The translations under genes were made by a program, and so were the position numbers. A stretch of DNA of 36,507 nucleotides from Neoconidiobolus thromboides FSU 785 (taxonomy: Eukaryota > Entomophthoromycota > Entomophthoromycetes > Entomophthorales > Neoconidiobolaceae), in NCBI GenBank assembly GCA_025603075.1, contig MU626451.1, positions 1-36,507 of the forward strand. Direction: 5' to 3'. Every line of letters starts with the position of its first letter. Positions within the stretch are counted from its first letter, which is position 1. Below the pieces are notes generated by a model. That model had not been told where the DNA came from. It worked only from the letters and a program-made list of their open reading frames with translations, and made no database searches. Shown here piece after piece: positions 10,888 through 21,305 of this stretch.

Positions 10888-13020
10888 TTATTTATTGCAA
10901 AAAAAAGAGTGAATCCGCTTAGACAGTATAGGAGTAACTCTACTAGCTAAATCTTTTGAATTATTAACCAACAATAGCTCATTGTTCTTAGTATCGTTTT
11001 GATTATATTCGTTAAGTAAACTAAACTTTATTACTAACTTTATAAAATTGTATAAAACTATTACCTTGCTGGAGTAGGATAACTCTTAATGATAATAAGT
11101 GCCCTTTTTAATGAACATCCTTTAACACTAAGTAACATTTTAATAAAATATGTTTGAATAGTGATTTGCGATGACTTTGAAGTCAATGTATGAAAAGACT
11201 GATAACTTAAGTTTAAATTACTAAGTTTATAGTTTGATTTTTTATCATCAAGTAGTATATTTGTTCCAACCAAGTCTCTACTCTATAAAAACTATATCAA
11301 TATCAATATTATATCATTTAATCATTCAATTACTTCATAACTTGATATGATTTTTTGTGTTAAACTTGCTAAATAATTTAAACTCTCTTCCAAATCTTTG
11401 GTTATTTTTATTATAAAACCCTCTTTAATAATTGTTTTACATATGCTAGTTACAATTTGATTATAAGGTATCGTTACGTTATTGATATCATTAATATTAA
11501 AACCTTCGATTAAATAAATTATCTTCGATAAACCACAAGATTTTAAACGAGACTTAAATAAAAAATAAATATAATACAAAGTAAATGATATAAATATTAC
11601 TTTCTGCTCTTTAAATCTGCCATCTTTTATTGAAGCGAAGAGATCGTCATATCTTTTCCTTTCAACTATAAAATCTAAAACAATTTCTTCTTCTGGCCCA
11701 GAACATCCTGTCTTAGGTTTTGCTACCCATAAAAAATCTCCTAAACTTAAATTCCTTTTTTCTAATTTTACACCTCTTCGATTCAATCCTATTTCAAAAT
11801 AATCTCGATCTTTGACGCTCATTATTTCTCTACTATCCAATAGTAATGTAATATAATAATCTTGTTTTTTTAATTCAAATTCTTTGAATATCTCATTAGT
11901 GATATTGCTTATTATTTTATCTTGATTGCTATTACTATTGACTCCAATCACAGTGTTTTCAACATCTTTTGTTCTACTATTTAATTCAATATCAATTCGT
12001 TCATTATCTCGAGTTTCAACTCTGCTATTTATGGTTTTATCTATGCTATTCATATCATCCCTATCAGTAGTTTCCCTTATTACTGTATTTCTGTTAATTT
12101 CAGATTCAGTATTCATATTATAGTTGATCTCTTTCTCTGCTAAAATTAATCTTTTAGCTAAATCCCATCCTGCTTCAGTTAATGAACAAAAAACAGGTCT
12201 TTGTACAATATAAACTAAATCATGCTTAATTAGCTGCTTTATAGATGACCAACCAGTATAAGCTTGTCCATGTAAAAGTTTATCTAATGGCACATTACAA
12301 TGCTGATTGGCTATTTGAATGATTTGTTGTTTTGAATACTTTTCACTTAAATTACTTTCTCGCTGATGTAGCTTGTATAAAGCTATTAATATTGCATAGC
12401 CCCCAGATCTATAAGTTGGAATATATTCTTTAGATTTAGTTTTTCTATTAGATTCTCTTCCCAGTATTTTTTTAGGTAAGAGCGCCAGTATTCTATTGTC
12501 TTTATCAATCTGGTTACCTTGATTGAATTGTAAAACTGTTAAATAAAAACTAGAAAAATGAGCTAAAAATTACTTTTGGTTTTCTGTTTCTTCTTAATTA
12601 CGGTATCACTTCTTTCTGTAACTTCTCCTTGGTTTTGTTGTTCATTATCATTTACTGTAAAGTCGATAACTTCAGCTAGTTATTATCTTTAGTTGTTATT
12701 GCTTGACTAAAATCAATATACCTTCATTATTTAACTCATCCCTTTCCTTAATTTTGTGCTCTTCCAATTTTCTCGCTAATTTAGCAGCAATATTCGGGCC
12801 TATGCCGTTTAATTGAACTGTTTCTTCAGCATTTAGAACTGTAGGGCAATTCAACAAAGAGTCATAGGCCTAGAAAGTTAATATTTATCGTTATTATTAT
12901 TAAGTAACATACTTTCTGATAAACAAATTTTGATCTTGAGCCATTACATCGTGCTTCAATAAGCCATTCTTCTACAAATTTTAAAAACAATGGGTTACCA
13001 CAGTTAGTTGAGGATGGCAT
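10888..13020 (-). CDS. MUS81: Crossover junction endonuclease MUS81
   Basis: This is the catalytic subunit of the structure-specific nuclease MUS81-EME1, which cuts 3' flaps, replication forks and nicked Holliday junctions. Exons: 13020-12913, 12869-12722, 12675-12574, 12535-11601, 11552-11334, 11282-11065, 11020-10888; 1863 nt, 620 aa. The N-terminal helix-hairpin-helix contains NGIGPNIAAKL (residues 57-67). The conserved YIPTYRSGGYAIL segment precedes a winged-helix region (about 203-250). A Ser/Asn/Arg-rich linker leads to the ERCC4 nuclease, with LLLDSREI (Asp353) and the catalytic ERKRYDD (411-417). C-terminal helices end in an HhH-like SYPTPARSLLNEY. The intron at 11553-11600 is 48 nt, in frame and stop-free; it must be removed to restore KEQK-SRLKSCG. 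Intron 3 is only 38 nt. The protein is somewhat longer than human MUS81 (551 aa) because of the linker. Confidence 0.94.
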
Positions 13021-14219
13021 TTTTATTTTTTGGGTTTTTTTGAATTTTCAATTTAAAGAAAAGAAACAACTGCAAAAGAAGTGTATTTAATTTGCCTTTT
13101 ATTGAAAGTATATAGGGATGTCCAAATTAGTTTCATTTTTTTATCTAATTTTTATAAAATTTATATCTTGAAAACTTTATTTAAAATCCTATAAAAATAA
13201 TTTATTATTAAAAGGCAAAAGTACCCAATATAGTTTTAAATTATTTTATTATAATTTATATTTTAAGTTAGCAGGATTTTACTAAATTTAATAAAAATCC
13301 ATAGATTAGCAAGGCTTTTACAAGTATAACTTATATATCAATATTAGTCAAAACTATAGCATGTAAATAAATTATTTTAATGTTATAATTATATTATTAA
13401 TATATTACTAAATTGATAAATAGCTAGATGGGAGGGAGAAGCTGGCCTTAAAACTACAATCAACTACCTTTTGTGAAATTTGGTACTCAGTGATTGGAGT
13501 CAAAAGCAGCTATTGCTTGGTTGACTACACTATAAGTTGAAAGGTCTTAGTTTATGTGGCTAAGATAGGCTTGGATTATGAAGAATAGCACGTAATAGAC
13601 TATAGACTATGTGAAACAAATAGAATAGACAATATTAATGTAAATCTACGTAAAATGCTATTAAGAAAACTTGGTGGCTTTATTAAATGTTCGAGATATC
13701 AGGGAATAATTCAGTTAAAAAGCCTCGAACTACTATACTCTGTAAACTCTTTTATACTCTGAAAAGTATAAATATCAGAATGAGAAGATAATATTCTTTA
13801 GGGTGGAGCTAGAAATTTTCATAGCAAATCAAACTAAGAACATGGGATTGATTTTCTCTGAGCTCGAGAACACAACAACTTAAGTGACTGTTATGTTATA
13901 ATCAATCATAGAGCTGACAAAGCGATATTTCACACTATGTATAATCTATTTCAAACTATAATACATATACATTACTAATATTAAAGCAAGATTTATGTAT
14001 AGTTGTCATAAAAAATAAAGACAGTTAAAATCAAATTAAAAGTACATACTAAATCATAGCAAACCAGTATAAATTTATTAAAAGGTAGTTCAGCATTAAA
14101 TATGTTTAATTCTTTAAATAAAGGCTAAGTAAATATTTTAAGCTACAAATAGGTATAAAAATTATTCTAAATGTTGATTTAGTTCTTGTCACATCCATTT
14201 TATCTTTTATTGGCTTTTT
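13021..14219. other. Intergenic, partly GC-richer, no gene seen
   Basis: About 1.2 kb between MUS81 (promoter side) and the acidic-protein gene (3' side). Around 13430-13930 the base composition is visibly less AT-rich than the flanks, but stops occur in all frames. A short copy of a second repeat core lies at 13119-13135. The GC-richer patch could be a decayed mobile element or an unrecognised ncRNA; nothing diagnostic was found. Confidence 0.5.
13119..13135 (+). repeat. Second dispersed repeat core, copy a
   Basis: Core TGTCCAAATTAGTTTCA preceded by TATAGGGA. It matches cores at 16636-16652 and 35931-35947 at most positions. The TA-GGG-type left edge resembles the MITE ends in this window, so it may be the end of a related element; no right end was found. 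Confidence 0.4.
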
Positions 14220-16046
14220 TTAATGCCTTGCTCTTTTTATACTATTTTGATCCAACTTTGAACTATAAAAATCTTCAATAATTTCGGTTTCTAATTTTGG
14301 GCCACTAGTCAATTCTATTTCATTTTCTTTTGGTAAATTTCTTTTATGTGGAAATAGTAACACATTAATGTTATCTAAGTCAGTAGGGTGAATTTCGTTG
14401 CTTATTTGATATGTGGTATAAGGAAAAGGACGAAGCAATGTAGAAAAAGGATGTGAGACTATTTTTCCTCTTAGGCTTTTATTAATAGTCCAAGGAACAT
14501 ACATATGTGCCAAATTCCTAAATAATCAGATAGCTACTTTACAAAAATAGTCGAATTACCTTCCAATAGTTTCCTTTCTATTTACTATATCCTTAATTTC
14601 TTCACTATCCTTATCAGGTTTATCCTCCTTTTCGCTAATTCGATTCAAGAGTTTTAATTTATTGCTTTTATCTGTAATACTTTCGAAGTAATCATTGTTT
14701 TGAGATCTAGCAGAATCAACGCTTTTACTTTCATCACAAGGATTTATGGAATTATTTTTATTTCTACTATCAAATAAATCTTCTTCTATAGGTTCAATAG
14801 AATTTTGCTCTGAAACATTTTTGTTGGAATTGCTTTCATAGAATTCATTGTATCTAATTTTGTCATTAAACTCGTTGCAATTAACCTTACTATCATAATC
14901 TTTGAAATCAATTCCTTCATTATAATCATCATAATCACTATATTCATTGTATCTTTCATAATCCTTCCTATCATTATGTTCATCCTGGGCTTTAAAACTT
15001 ATGACTTCACTTTCTCTAACTAAATGTGTAATATTGTTTTCACTTTCACTTTCGCTAGAAGGTAAATCATTTTGTGTATGATTAATATCTTGTTCTGAAG
15101 TGCTCTTATCAAGATTGTTTTCATCTTCATTATCGCTAGAGCTTAATTCTATTACCGTTTGACTTTGGACTTCATTATTTTCAATATTTAGCTCCTTGAT
15201 TAACTCTTCATTGCTGAATTCTTCTCCTTCAGTTGATTCATAATCCTCTGAAGTATAGTTTTCTGAATTACAGCTATTAAATTCTTGGTTTTCATCTGAA
15301 TTTTCATATTGGTCACTACGTAAATAATCCTTATTAACATCATCTATATTTGATGAGTTAGCTAATTCAAGCTCGCCCAAGTTTGTAAGTTCATTGCCAC
15401 CTAAAGTTTCAGAATTTGCATCCTTTGACTGCTCCCACATTGTAATATCGGGCCTTTGCATCTCATTTTCTACTTTAGTAGTGAAATCTTTAAGCACAGA
15501 AAGTTGAGCAGTATCATTTATATCACCACACGAACTTTTCTGGTTATTATTCGTATCAGGTTGACCCGGTATCTCTAATGTTTCAAGTATATGGTAGTTT
15601 ACAGTGTTACGTACACTATTATTTTCAAAAAGGTTTGAAAGACCTGTGTTCGTTGACAGCTTAGAACTGGTCACATTTTTTTCAAAATAAAACTCTTCAT
15701 ATTCGCTACTTTTGCTTATATCTTCCTCATTAATTTCTATATTCTCTTTTGTTATATTATTTTCGCTTTCTCCTTCCCCTTTGCTTTTTTCTTTGCTTCC
15801 TTCCACTGTTATCAATTCTATTACTTCTGTCTCCATTACATTGATATCATCTACTTTCCTTATTTCGTTTTCTTCCTCTTTATGGTTTCTTTTTTGATAA
15901 GAATCACCTGAATCGAGAAATTGTCCTTCATCTTTGATTTTTTCCTGGCTAGAATATTGATCCTTGTTTTTAATATGAAAATCAACACTGTTCTCCCTTA
16001 GTTGATTATCATTATTTATTTCATAATCGGTACTTTTGTTGCTCAT
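14220..16046 (-). CDS. Large acidic, Asn/Ser/Glu-rich disordered protein with conserved-looking C-terminus
   Basis: Two exons (16046-14560, 14517-14220; intron 43 nt) encode 594 aa. I do not recognise the protein. Residues 1 to about 495 are hydrophilic and dominated by Glu, Asp, Asn, Ser and Lys, with clusters such as SSSDNEDENN, SSESESENN and Tyr/Asp-rich runs (DYDDYNEG), so this part is predicted to be intrinsically disordered. The final about 98 residues change character: they are aromatic- and proline-containing (MYVPWTINKSLRGKIV, HPFSTLLRPFPYTTYQ) and end in a basic IKRARH tail, which looks like a folded or peptide-binding domain plus a nuclear-localisation-like end. Ser-Asp-Glu clusters suggest casein kinase 2 sites. 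It is transcribed away from the similarly acidic gene at 17399 across a 1.35-kb shared promoter region. A nuclear role is inference only. Confidence 0.75.
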
Positions 16047-16635
16047 TGAATACCACTGGATATAGTTTAACGAAGGTTGCTTAAAATCTTATAATGTTTC
16101 TACTGATAATAAAGTGACTGATTTTTTTAACAATAAAACCTTAAAAGTGATATCAGTTACTAAGTTATTTAAAAGTTGTTTGTTAAACGTAGCTAAGAAT
16201 TTAAGGAATACTTCAATAAAAACTGCAAAATTTTATAGACAAAGACCAAATAGTGATAATAGGAAAAAAATAGGTTTGGCCTAAAACCCTTTTTTATTAA
16301 TATGAATGCTTTAACATTTTATTTACAATAATTGTAATCTATGTTGAAGCTTCTGTTTTTTCCACGGAGTTTTTTTGTACCTAGCTTTGTAAATAATGGG
16401 GGATACATAGCTTATTACTATAATGCTTTTAGCTGATAATCTGTCCAGATTTTTAAAAAGGAGATATTGAAAAAAAATACATTTCTGTATTTAATATAAT
16501 TTTTTATATTTATTTTGAACTTAATAAAAGTCAGTTTTGATTTTTAACATGTTAAATATTAAACTACTTGCTTTTATTATATCGAAGTAAAATATGTTAA
16601 TCTTTTTTTTAAATATAACTATAATAAGATAAGTA

Positions 16636-16652
16636 TGTCTAAATTGGTTTCA
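16636..16652 (+). repeat. Second dispersed repeat core, copy b
   Basis: Core TGTCTAAATTGGTTTCA followed by GAATTTATTTAAAAACTAAT, very like the copy at 35931 (TGTCTTAATTGGTTTCA then GAATCTACTTAGAAATTAAT). It abuts MITE copy 1. Confidence 0.5.
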
Positions 16653-16673
16653 GAATTTATTTAAAAACTAATA

Positions 16674-16764
16674 GGGATGTATTTTATAAGAATTTTACTA
16701 GCAATCTTTCCACTTGAATAGCACTTAAAAAATGGAAAAGTAATGAAGTCAAAAAACACTCCCA
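16674..16764 (-). mobile_element. MITE-like palindromic element, copy 1
   Basis: About 91 bp from GGGATGTATTTTATAAG to GAAGTCAAAAAACACTCCCA, preceded by TA. It is the reverse orientation of copy 2, sharing the AATGGAAAA/CACTTAAAA core and both ends. The right flank is TG, so the TA duplication is not intact. Confidence 0.75.
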
Positions 16765-16914
16765 TGTCGCAAAACAAAAAAACTTAACCAATCTTAAAAA
16801 AATATTTTTTTGTTCAAAGTATTAATTATTATATTTCTAAATCATTTACTACATTGCCACATACTTGTTTTACCGTAGCTTTATGTAATATAAAATTTTA
16901 GCTACAGTATTATA

Positions 16915-17014
16915 TGGGAGTGTTTTTTTGGCTTCATTACTTTTTCCATCTTTTAAGCGCTATTTGAATGGAAAAATTGTTAGTAAAATTGTTAAATGCA
17001 AAAATACATCCCCA
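16915..17014 (+). mobile_element. MITE-like palindromic element, copy 2 (best preserved)
   Basis: A 100-bp element that starts TGGGAGTGTTTTTTTGG and ends AAAAATACATCCCCA, flanked on both sides by TATA. The left end and the reverse complement of the right end agree at 13 of the first 17 positions. Internal TTTTTCCAT and ATGGAAAAA extend the palindrome towards a central AAGCGCT. Terminal inverted repeats, TA-type target duplication and lack of coding capacity fit a non-autonomous Tc1/mariner-like MITE. Confidence 0.82.
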
Positions 17015-17398
17015 TATATTAATATTAAAAAGCTCTTTACCATTATAAAAATGTATGCAAAAGTAAAAATATTAAGATTAAATACCTAAAGTAGGACAAT
17101 CTTGATAAGTTATTTTCCTTTAGTTTAATATAATCTTGATAGCCTCAGTTAAATGTTAATCTTTATGATGTAAAAAAATTAGAAAGAGCGAGTTGTTTTT
17201 AGAACTTTGTCCATGCTCCATTTAGTTTAGTATGATAGTCTTTCAATAAAAATGTCTCTCGTTCAATAGTTATAAATTGATTGCTTTTATTAAAATTTTA
17301 ACAACCAATTATCTTTAACAAATAAGAGTATGTGACTATAGTAAATTTAAATTTAGAACATAATTCAATTTTATTAAATTAATTTATAAAGGTGATAA

Positions 17399-19007
17399 AT
17401 GAGTAGCAGTGCGAGTGAAAATAGTGTATCGAATGAACCTAGCAAACAATGGGAGTCTGACGATGATTCAAATAAAAATAGGAATTGTGATCATTTTGAT
17501 CAATATGACATTGAAAAAGATGAAAAGCAAGGTAATGAAGAAAATATAGATGGAATAGAAAATACTGCTAGTGACTGTAAAAGATATGTAGTTAAAAACA
17601 AAACAAACGCGCTTGAGTTTTTAGATAATCAAGAGATCACAAGCGTTTTTAAAAATGAAAAAGTTGAATTTGATTTGGTTAATAGCTTGTACAACGCCGA
17701 AAATGAGCATAGCCTTAGATTAGAAGAGTTAATTCATCCTTGTTTTGATCGAAATGCTTATAATAGACTTCATGAAGTATACAAGCATAATGCCCTAGAT
17801 GATTTCAAACAAGATAATATGACGAATGCTATGTCAGAGGGAATCAAACATGAGATTAAAATGTCTAATAATATAATAAAACAAGCAACAAATAGCAAAG
17901 AATCTGAAATTTTGGCGACTAGAAGGAATTCAAACATAAGTGAGTTCGAACTAATTAATCTGTCAAATTCAAATGAAAATAATAGTGACAGTTTAAATTT
18001 TACTAATACTGGAGAATTGGTTCTAGACCAGGAGCCTGAAAGTGATAATAGTAGTAAAAGTGAAAATGAAGTGTTAATACAAGGCATAGAATCTAACTCT
18101 AAAGAATTAATTGAAGAAGCGAAAAATGAGTTTGAAGATTACAAAATGCAACTAATTATTGAAGCAGCTTTAAGCGAACTCAAAAAAGACAACGAAGTTG
18201 ATAAAAAGCTTACAGAGCAAGAGATTATCAGAGGTATAGAGGAAGGCTTATTTGATAGGGAAGCTGGATATAGTGGTTTTAGTGAAGTTCAAGATGAGAG
18301 AGATTCTGAGGAATATATTTCAGGACAAGATGATGTTAATTTTATAGGAAAAGGACCAACTGAAAAGAATGATGGATGTAGTAGATTTTTCAAAACTCAA
18401 GATCGAGATGATGACAAAAGTGATAATGAAAGTGACATTGAATGTGATAATTATTTCAACAACATTATTAATAACTACAATAAGAACAAGACCAAGTTTA
18501 ATAAGATCAATGAAAGGATGAAAAGATTGAATAATAGGACTCTAAAGTATGAAAATAAAATGGTCAAAATAGGATATAATAAGACAGATTATGAAACGTA
18601 ATTTAATTATTTTTATAAATTAAGTAGCTAACGGTCTTAGTTGTTTCACTGGGCAAGAGTACGGAATGCATAGAGACAGGATAATTGACCCAAAAACTGG
18701 TAACTATTGCAACAAAAGACCATTTTGTCAAAGCGTTAACAACAGATTTACATATATTTGTAAAGATGACTCTGAGGCTGATGAAGTTGAGTATAAGCAT
18801 CAACCTAGCTTATCAGCTGTATCTAAAAGGAAATTGGAGATAATGGAAGAATTGGAATTTCCTACCACTTCTGAGGATTGTACTGAAAAAGAGGTTGATG
18901 GCTCGAAAACCGGCGATGATAGTGATGGTAGCATAAATAAACCTAGATATGAAAGGAATGAAAGTAAAAAACATGAAGAATGGATTAGTGGTTCCAAGAG
19001 ATTTTAG
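17399..19007 (+). CDS. Acidic, disordered protein with C-terminal four-cysteine module
   Basis: Two exons (17399-18597, 18641-19007; intron 43 nt) encode 521 aa. I do not recognise the family. The first about 370 residues are rich in Asp, Glu, Asn and Ser with acidic clusters (WESDDDSNKN, ESDNSSKSENE, DDDKSDNESDIECD) interrupted by amphipathic stretches (LRLEELIHPCFDRNAYNRL; IIEAALSELKKDNEV...EQEIIRGIEEGL). A basic segment (KTKFNKINERMKRLNN) precedes a Cys-x21-Cys-x5-Cys-x10-Cys module (C401, C423, C429, C440) with MHRDRIIDPKTGNYC inside it, which could bind a metal or form disulphides. The tail is again charged. No signal peptide. The splice is supported by the frame: without it the Cys module would be lost. 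It is divergent from the acidic gene at 14220-16046; a shared function is possible but unproven. Confidence 0.75.
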
Positions 19008-19958
19008 AGAATTATGTACTTATTTATGAGCTGAGATGTTTTTTACTAGTTATTATTTAAGTAATTAAATATGTTTGATTTTAAATTGATTCAATAAACT
19101 TTATATGTTTATACCATACAACTTAGATTTGACTTTATTAATTTTATCCTTTTTGATGGATATAATCATATTTCATAAAGGTACAACTAAGTCGTTATTA
19201 TTATGATTCAAAAATAACTACTGAATATCGTTAAGTTTAAACTGTAACAATATATTACACTTAGTACACTGGGTTTATTATCTACATGAATTAAACATAA
19301 CCTTTATTATTCTCTCAAATAGCTTCTAAGCACTTTTCCTCAACTTTAATTAGCAAAACTTGTCTAAACAACGGATGGTTTTATTACAAAAACATTACAA
19401 ATTTGCTTTTTGGAGATTAGACATTCTTCACATTAGTGTTTGTAAAATATTCACATGGGAGTGTCATTTTCGTATCAATCTTATCCACTTTTAAAGCAAC
19501 GAAAAATTTAACAGTAGTGAAATCGTAAAACGGAAACATGGTTAAGCCACCCTTCCATCGAGACCACTTTGGATTTTTAACATTAGAATTTTTGTCTCTT
19601 ATTATTCTATTTCTACTTTGCTTTAGTTTAGTATGTAATCTATTGAAGAACTTCTGGTTTATACTTACTAGTAAGTTTTATTTATAAAGATTGTCTTTTT
19701 AACATTTATCTTTAACTTTGAAGTACAACAAAATATTCACAAGTTCTATATTGATACCAAACAATCATCTTATTATTAAAATATCATGTAAAAAAACATA
19801 CATTTTTGAGGAAATAGCTTGCAATATATAAAGTACTTTACTAATAAATGAGAGTACAAAAAAGTGGGACTATAAACTCATGACAAAAGTAGTGTAGAAT
19901 AAGGGCTATATATTTTACCAAGCAGTGTAAATTGATAAGAGACTGTTGGAGTTTAGAC
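19008..19958. other. Intergenic between convergent genes
   Basis: About 950 bp of 3'-flanking sequence between two convergent genes. Apart from one decayed MITE copy (19456 onward) I see no gene or RNA structure in it. Confidence 0.6.
19456..19545 (+). mobile_element. MITE-like element, copy 3 (degenerate)
   Basis: Starts TGGGAGTGTCATTTTCG, followed by TATCAATCTTATCCACTTTT, which lines up with the left half of copy 2. The right half is poorly conserved and its end is approximate. Confidence 0.45.
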
Positions 19959-21305
19959 TCAATGGCGTCCATGTTGGATTCTAATCCCATGTTTACCACC
20001 GCTAGATCCAGGACGAAGGGCATGGAGAAGACGCACAGTATAATCAAAGAGAGCTTCTTTAGCCATAAAAAGGAAAGCAGCGTTGAGAATACTTTGAAGG
20101 AGTTTAGACTGGATTCCTTTGTATAATCCACTTACACCTTCGTTTCTAATGATTTTACGCATGCCATCCCAGACAGATTCATAGCGTAAAGATTCATCAG
20201 TATTGGATTGTCTCAATTGCATACGAGATTTTATTACACTAAAAAAGGTTAATCAACATGAAAATAGAATACCAAATTAACCACTTACATATAAGGATAA
20301 GTAATAAAAGTAGCAATAAGCTTTCCAATGGCACCTAAGAAAAAAAAGTCTAAGCTCCCAAGCTTGCGAAATTTTTCCAAAGCATTCTTAGATTGTTCAA
20401 ATACAGTGTATTGAATAATAGGATTAGAAACTAAAATTAAAGCTGGTGTTACTCCTTGCCAAAGAGCCAATACACCGTCTTCCTCAATGATATTTTTGAA
20501 AGCTTGATAAGAAGATATTTGCTTTTCTTTTTGCTTTGGAGAATCATCAGACTCCTCAATACTCTGTTTACGAGTGGACATACGAGTCTAAATTAACAGC
20601 TTTAGTAAAACTTAACTAACAGATTAATACTAGTTTTACATTAACAACCCAGATTGGATTAGTGATTAATACAGTGGCAGCACCTAAATCTAGTTTAGAT
20701 AATAGTTCGAATAAATGAGTTAATGCTAACCTGCAACAGCACCAGAAACCATAGTTTCAAAAGTAGTAACTGTTTTTCTACGGTTGGCTTTTTCAAATCC
20801 AGCTTTGGTCCATTCATAAAAGTAATAATAGACAGCTAAGTAAACAGCAAATTTAGTCAAAGTTGAAATTTTGAAACTCAAAATTACCATTAGTAAGTGC
20901 AATTCCAAAAAGGGCAGAGTCAAGGCCACTAAATAAATTAGTTAGTTATAATTTGAGTTGTAAATCAGTTACGCATAAAGTCCATTAAGGCCTTCCTCTT
21001 TAAAGATCTTGGCAATTGCATCATAAGTACCCTAAACAACAAATTGATAAGCATTACTACACTATTAGACATCAGTTATGATATTACTTTGTAAGGAGCT
21101 GAGCTACTCGAACGTTGGACTTGAAGTCTTTGACTTACAGTGTTTAGTGGGTAGGTAAGGAATAAAGAGATTATACCACCACCAGCACCTAATTACAAGA
21201 ATAATGGTTAGTTACTTCATTTAATTGAGTTGATTGAGTAATAATGGGTAATAATTAAGCGCTAATGTTATTACCAGATAAAGCATGAACTAAATTTTCA
21301 GACAT
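19959..21305 (-). CDS. PMP34: Peroxisomal adenine nucleotide carrier (PMP34/PMP47-like)
   Basis: A six-helix SLC25-family carrier, probably exchanging ATP, AMP or CoA-type nucleotides across the peroxisomal membrane to support fatty-acid activation. Exons on the minus strand: 21305-21275, 21188-21088, 21031-20973, 20928-20888, 20835-20731, 20683-20640, 20587-20289, 20238-19959; 960 nt, 319 aa, the normal carrier length. The three repeat signatures are visible: TYPLNTVSQRLQ (repeat 1, Pro24), TNPIWVVNTRM (repeat 2) and TYPYIVIKSRMQLRQS (repeat 3). NPIWVVNTRM and GLYAGLDSALFGIALTNAVY are typical of the PMP34/PMP47 peroxisomal branch rather than mitochondrial ADP/ATP carriers. A charged loop (RKQSIEESDDSPKQKEKQ) follows signature 2. 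The C-terminus is basic (SSGGKHGIRIQHGRH). A perfect TGACGTCA lies 120 bp upstream of the start. Subfamily confidence is good; exact substrate is inferred. Confidence 0.92.

Larger units (their letters stand above)
16047..17398. promoter_or_regulatory. Divergent intergenic region with two inverted MITE copies
   Basis: A 1.35-kb shared upstream region of the two divergent acidic-protein genes. It contains MITE copies 1 and 2 in opposite orientation, separated by about 150 bp, and one copy of the second repeat core (16636-16652). Apart from these I see no open frame or RNA gene. Promoter function is inferred only from the head-to-head layout. Confidence 0.55.

Noticed and set aside
15712-15897. 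Open frame opposite the acidic gene (Ser/Leu/Phe-rich)
   Set aside because: It is the antisense shadow of a Glu/Asp-rich reading frame. The same holds for 17770-18087 and 18800-18997 on the minus strand.
19841-20131. Minus-strand and plus-strand frames overlapping the carrier's last exon
   Set aside because: Out-of-frame shadows of the carrier C-terminus; only the frame ending at 19959 continues the third carrier repeat.
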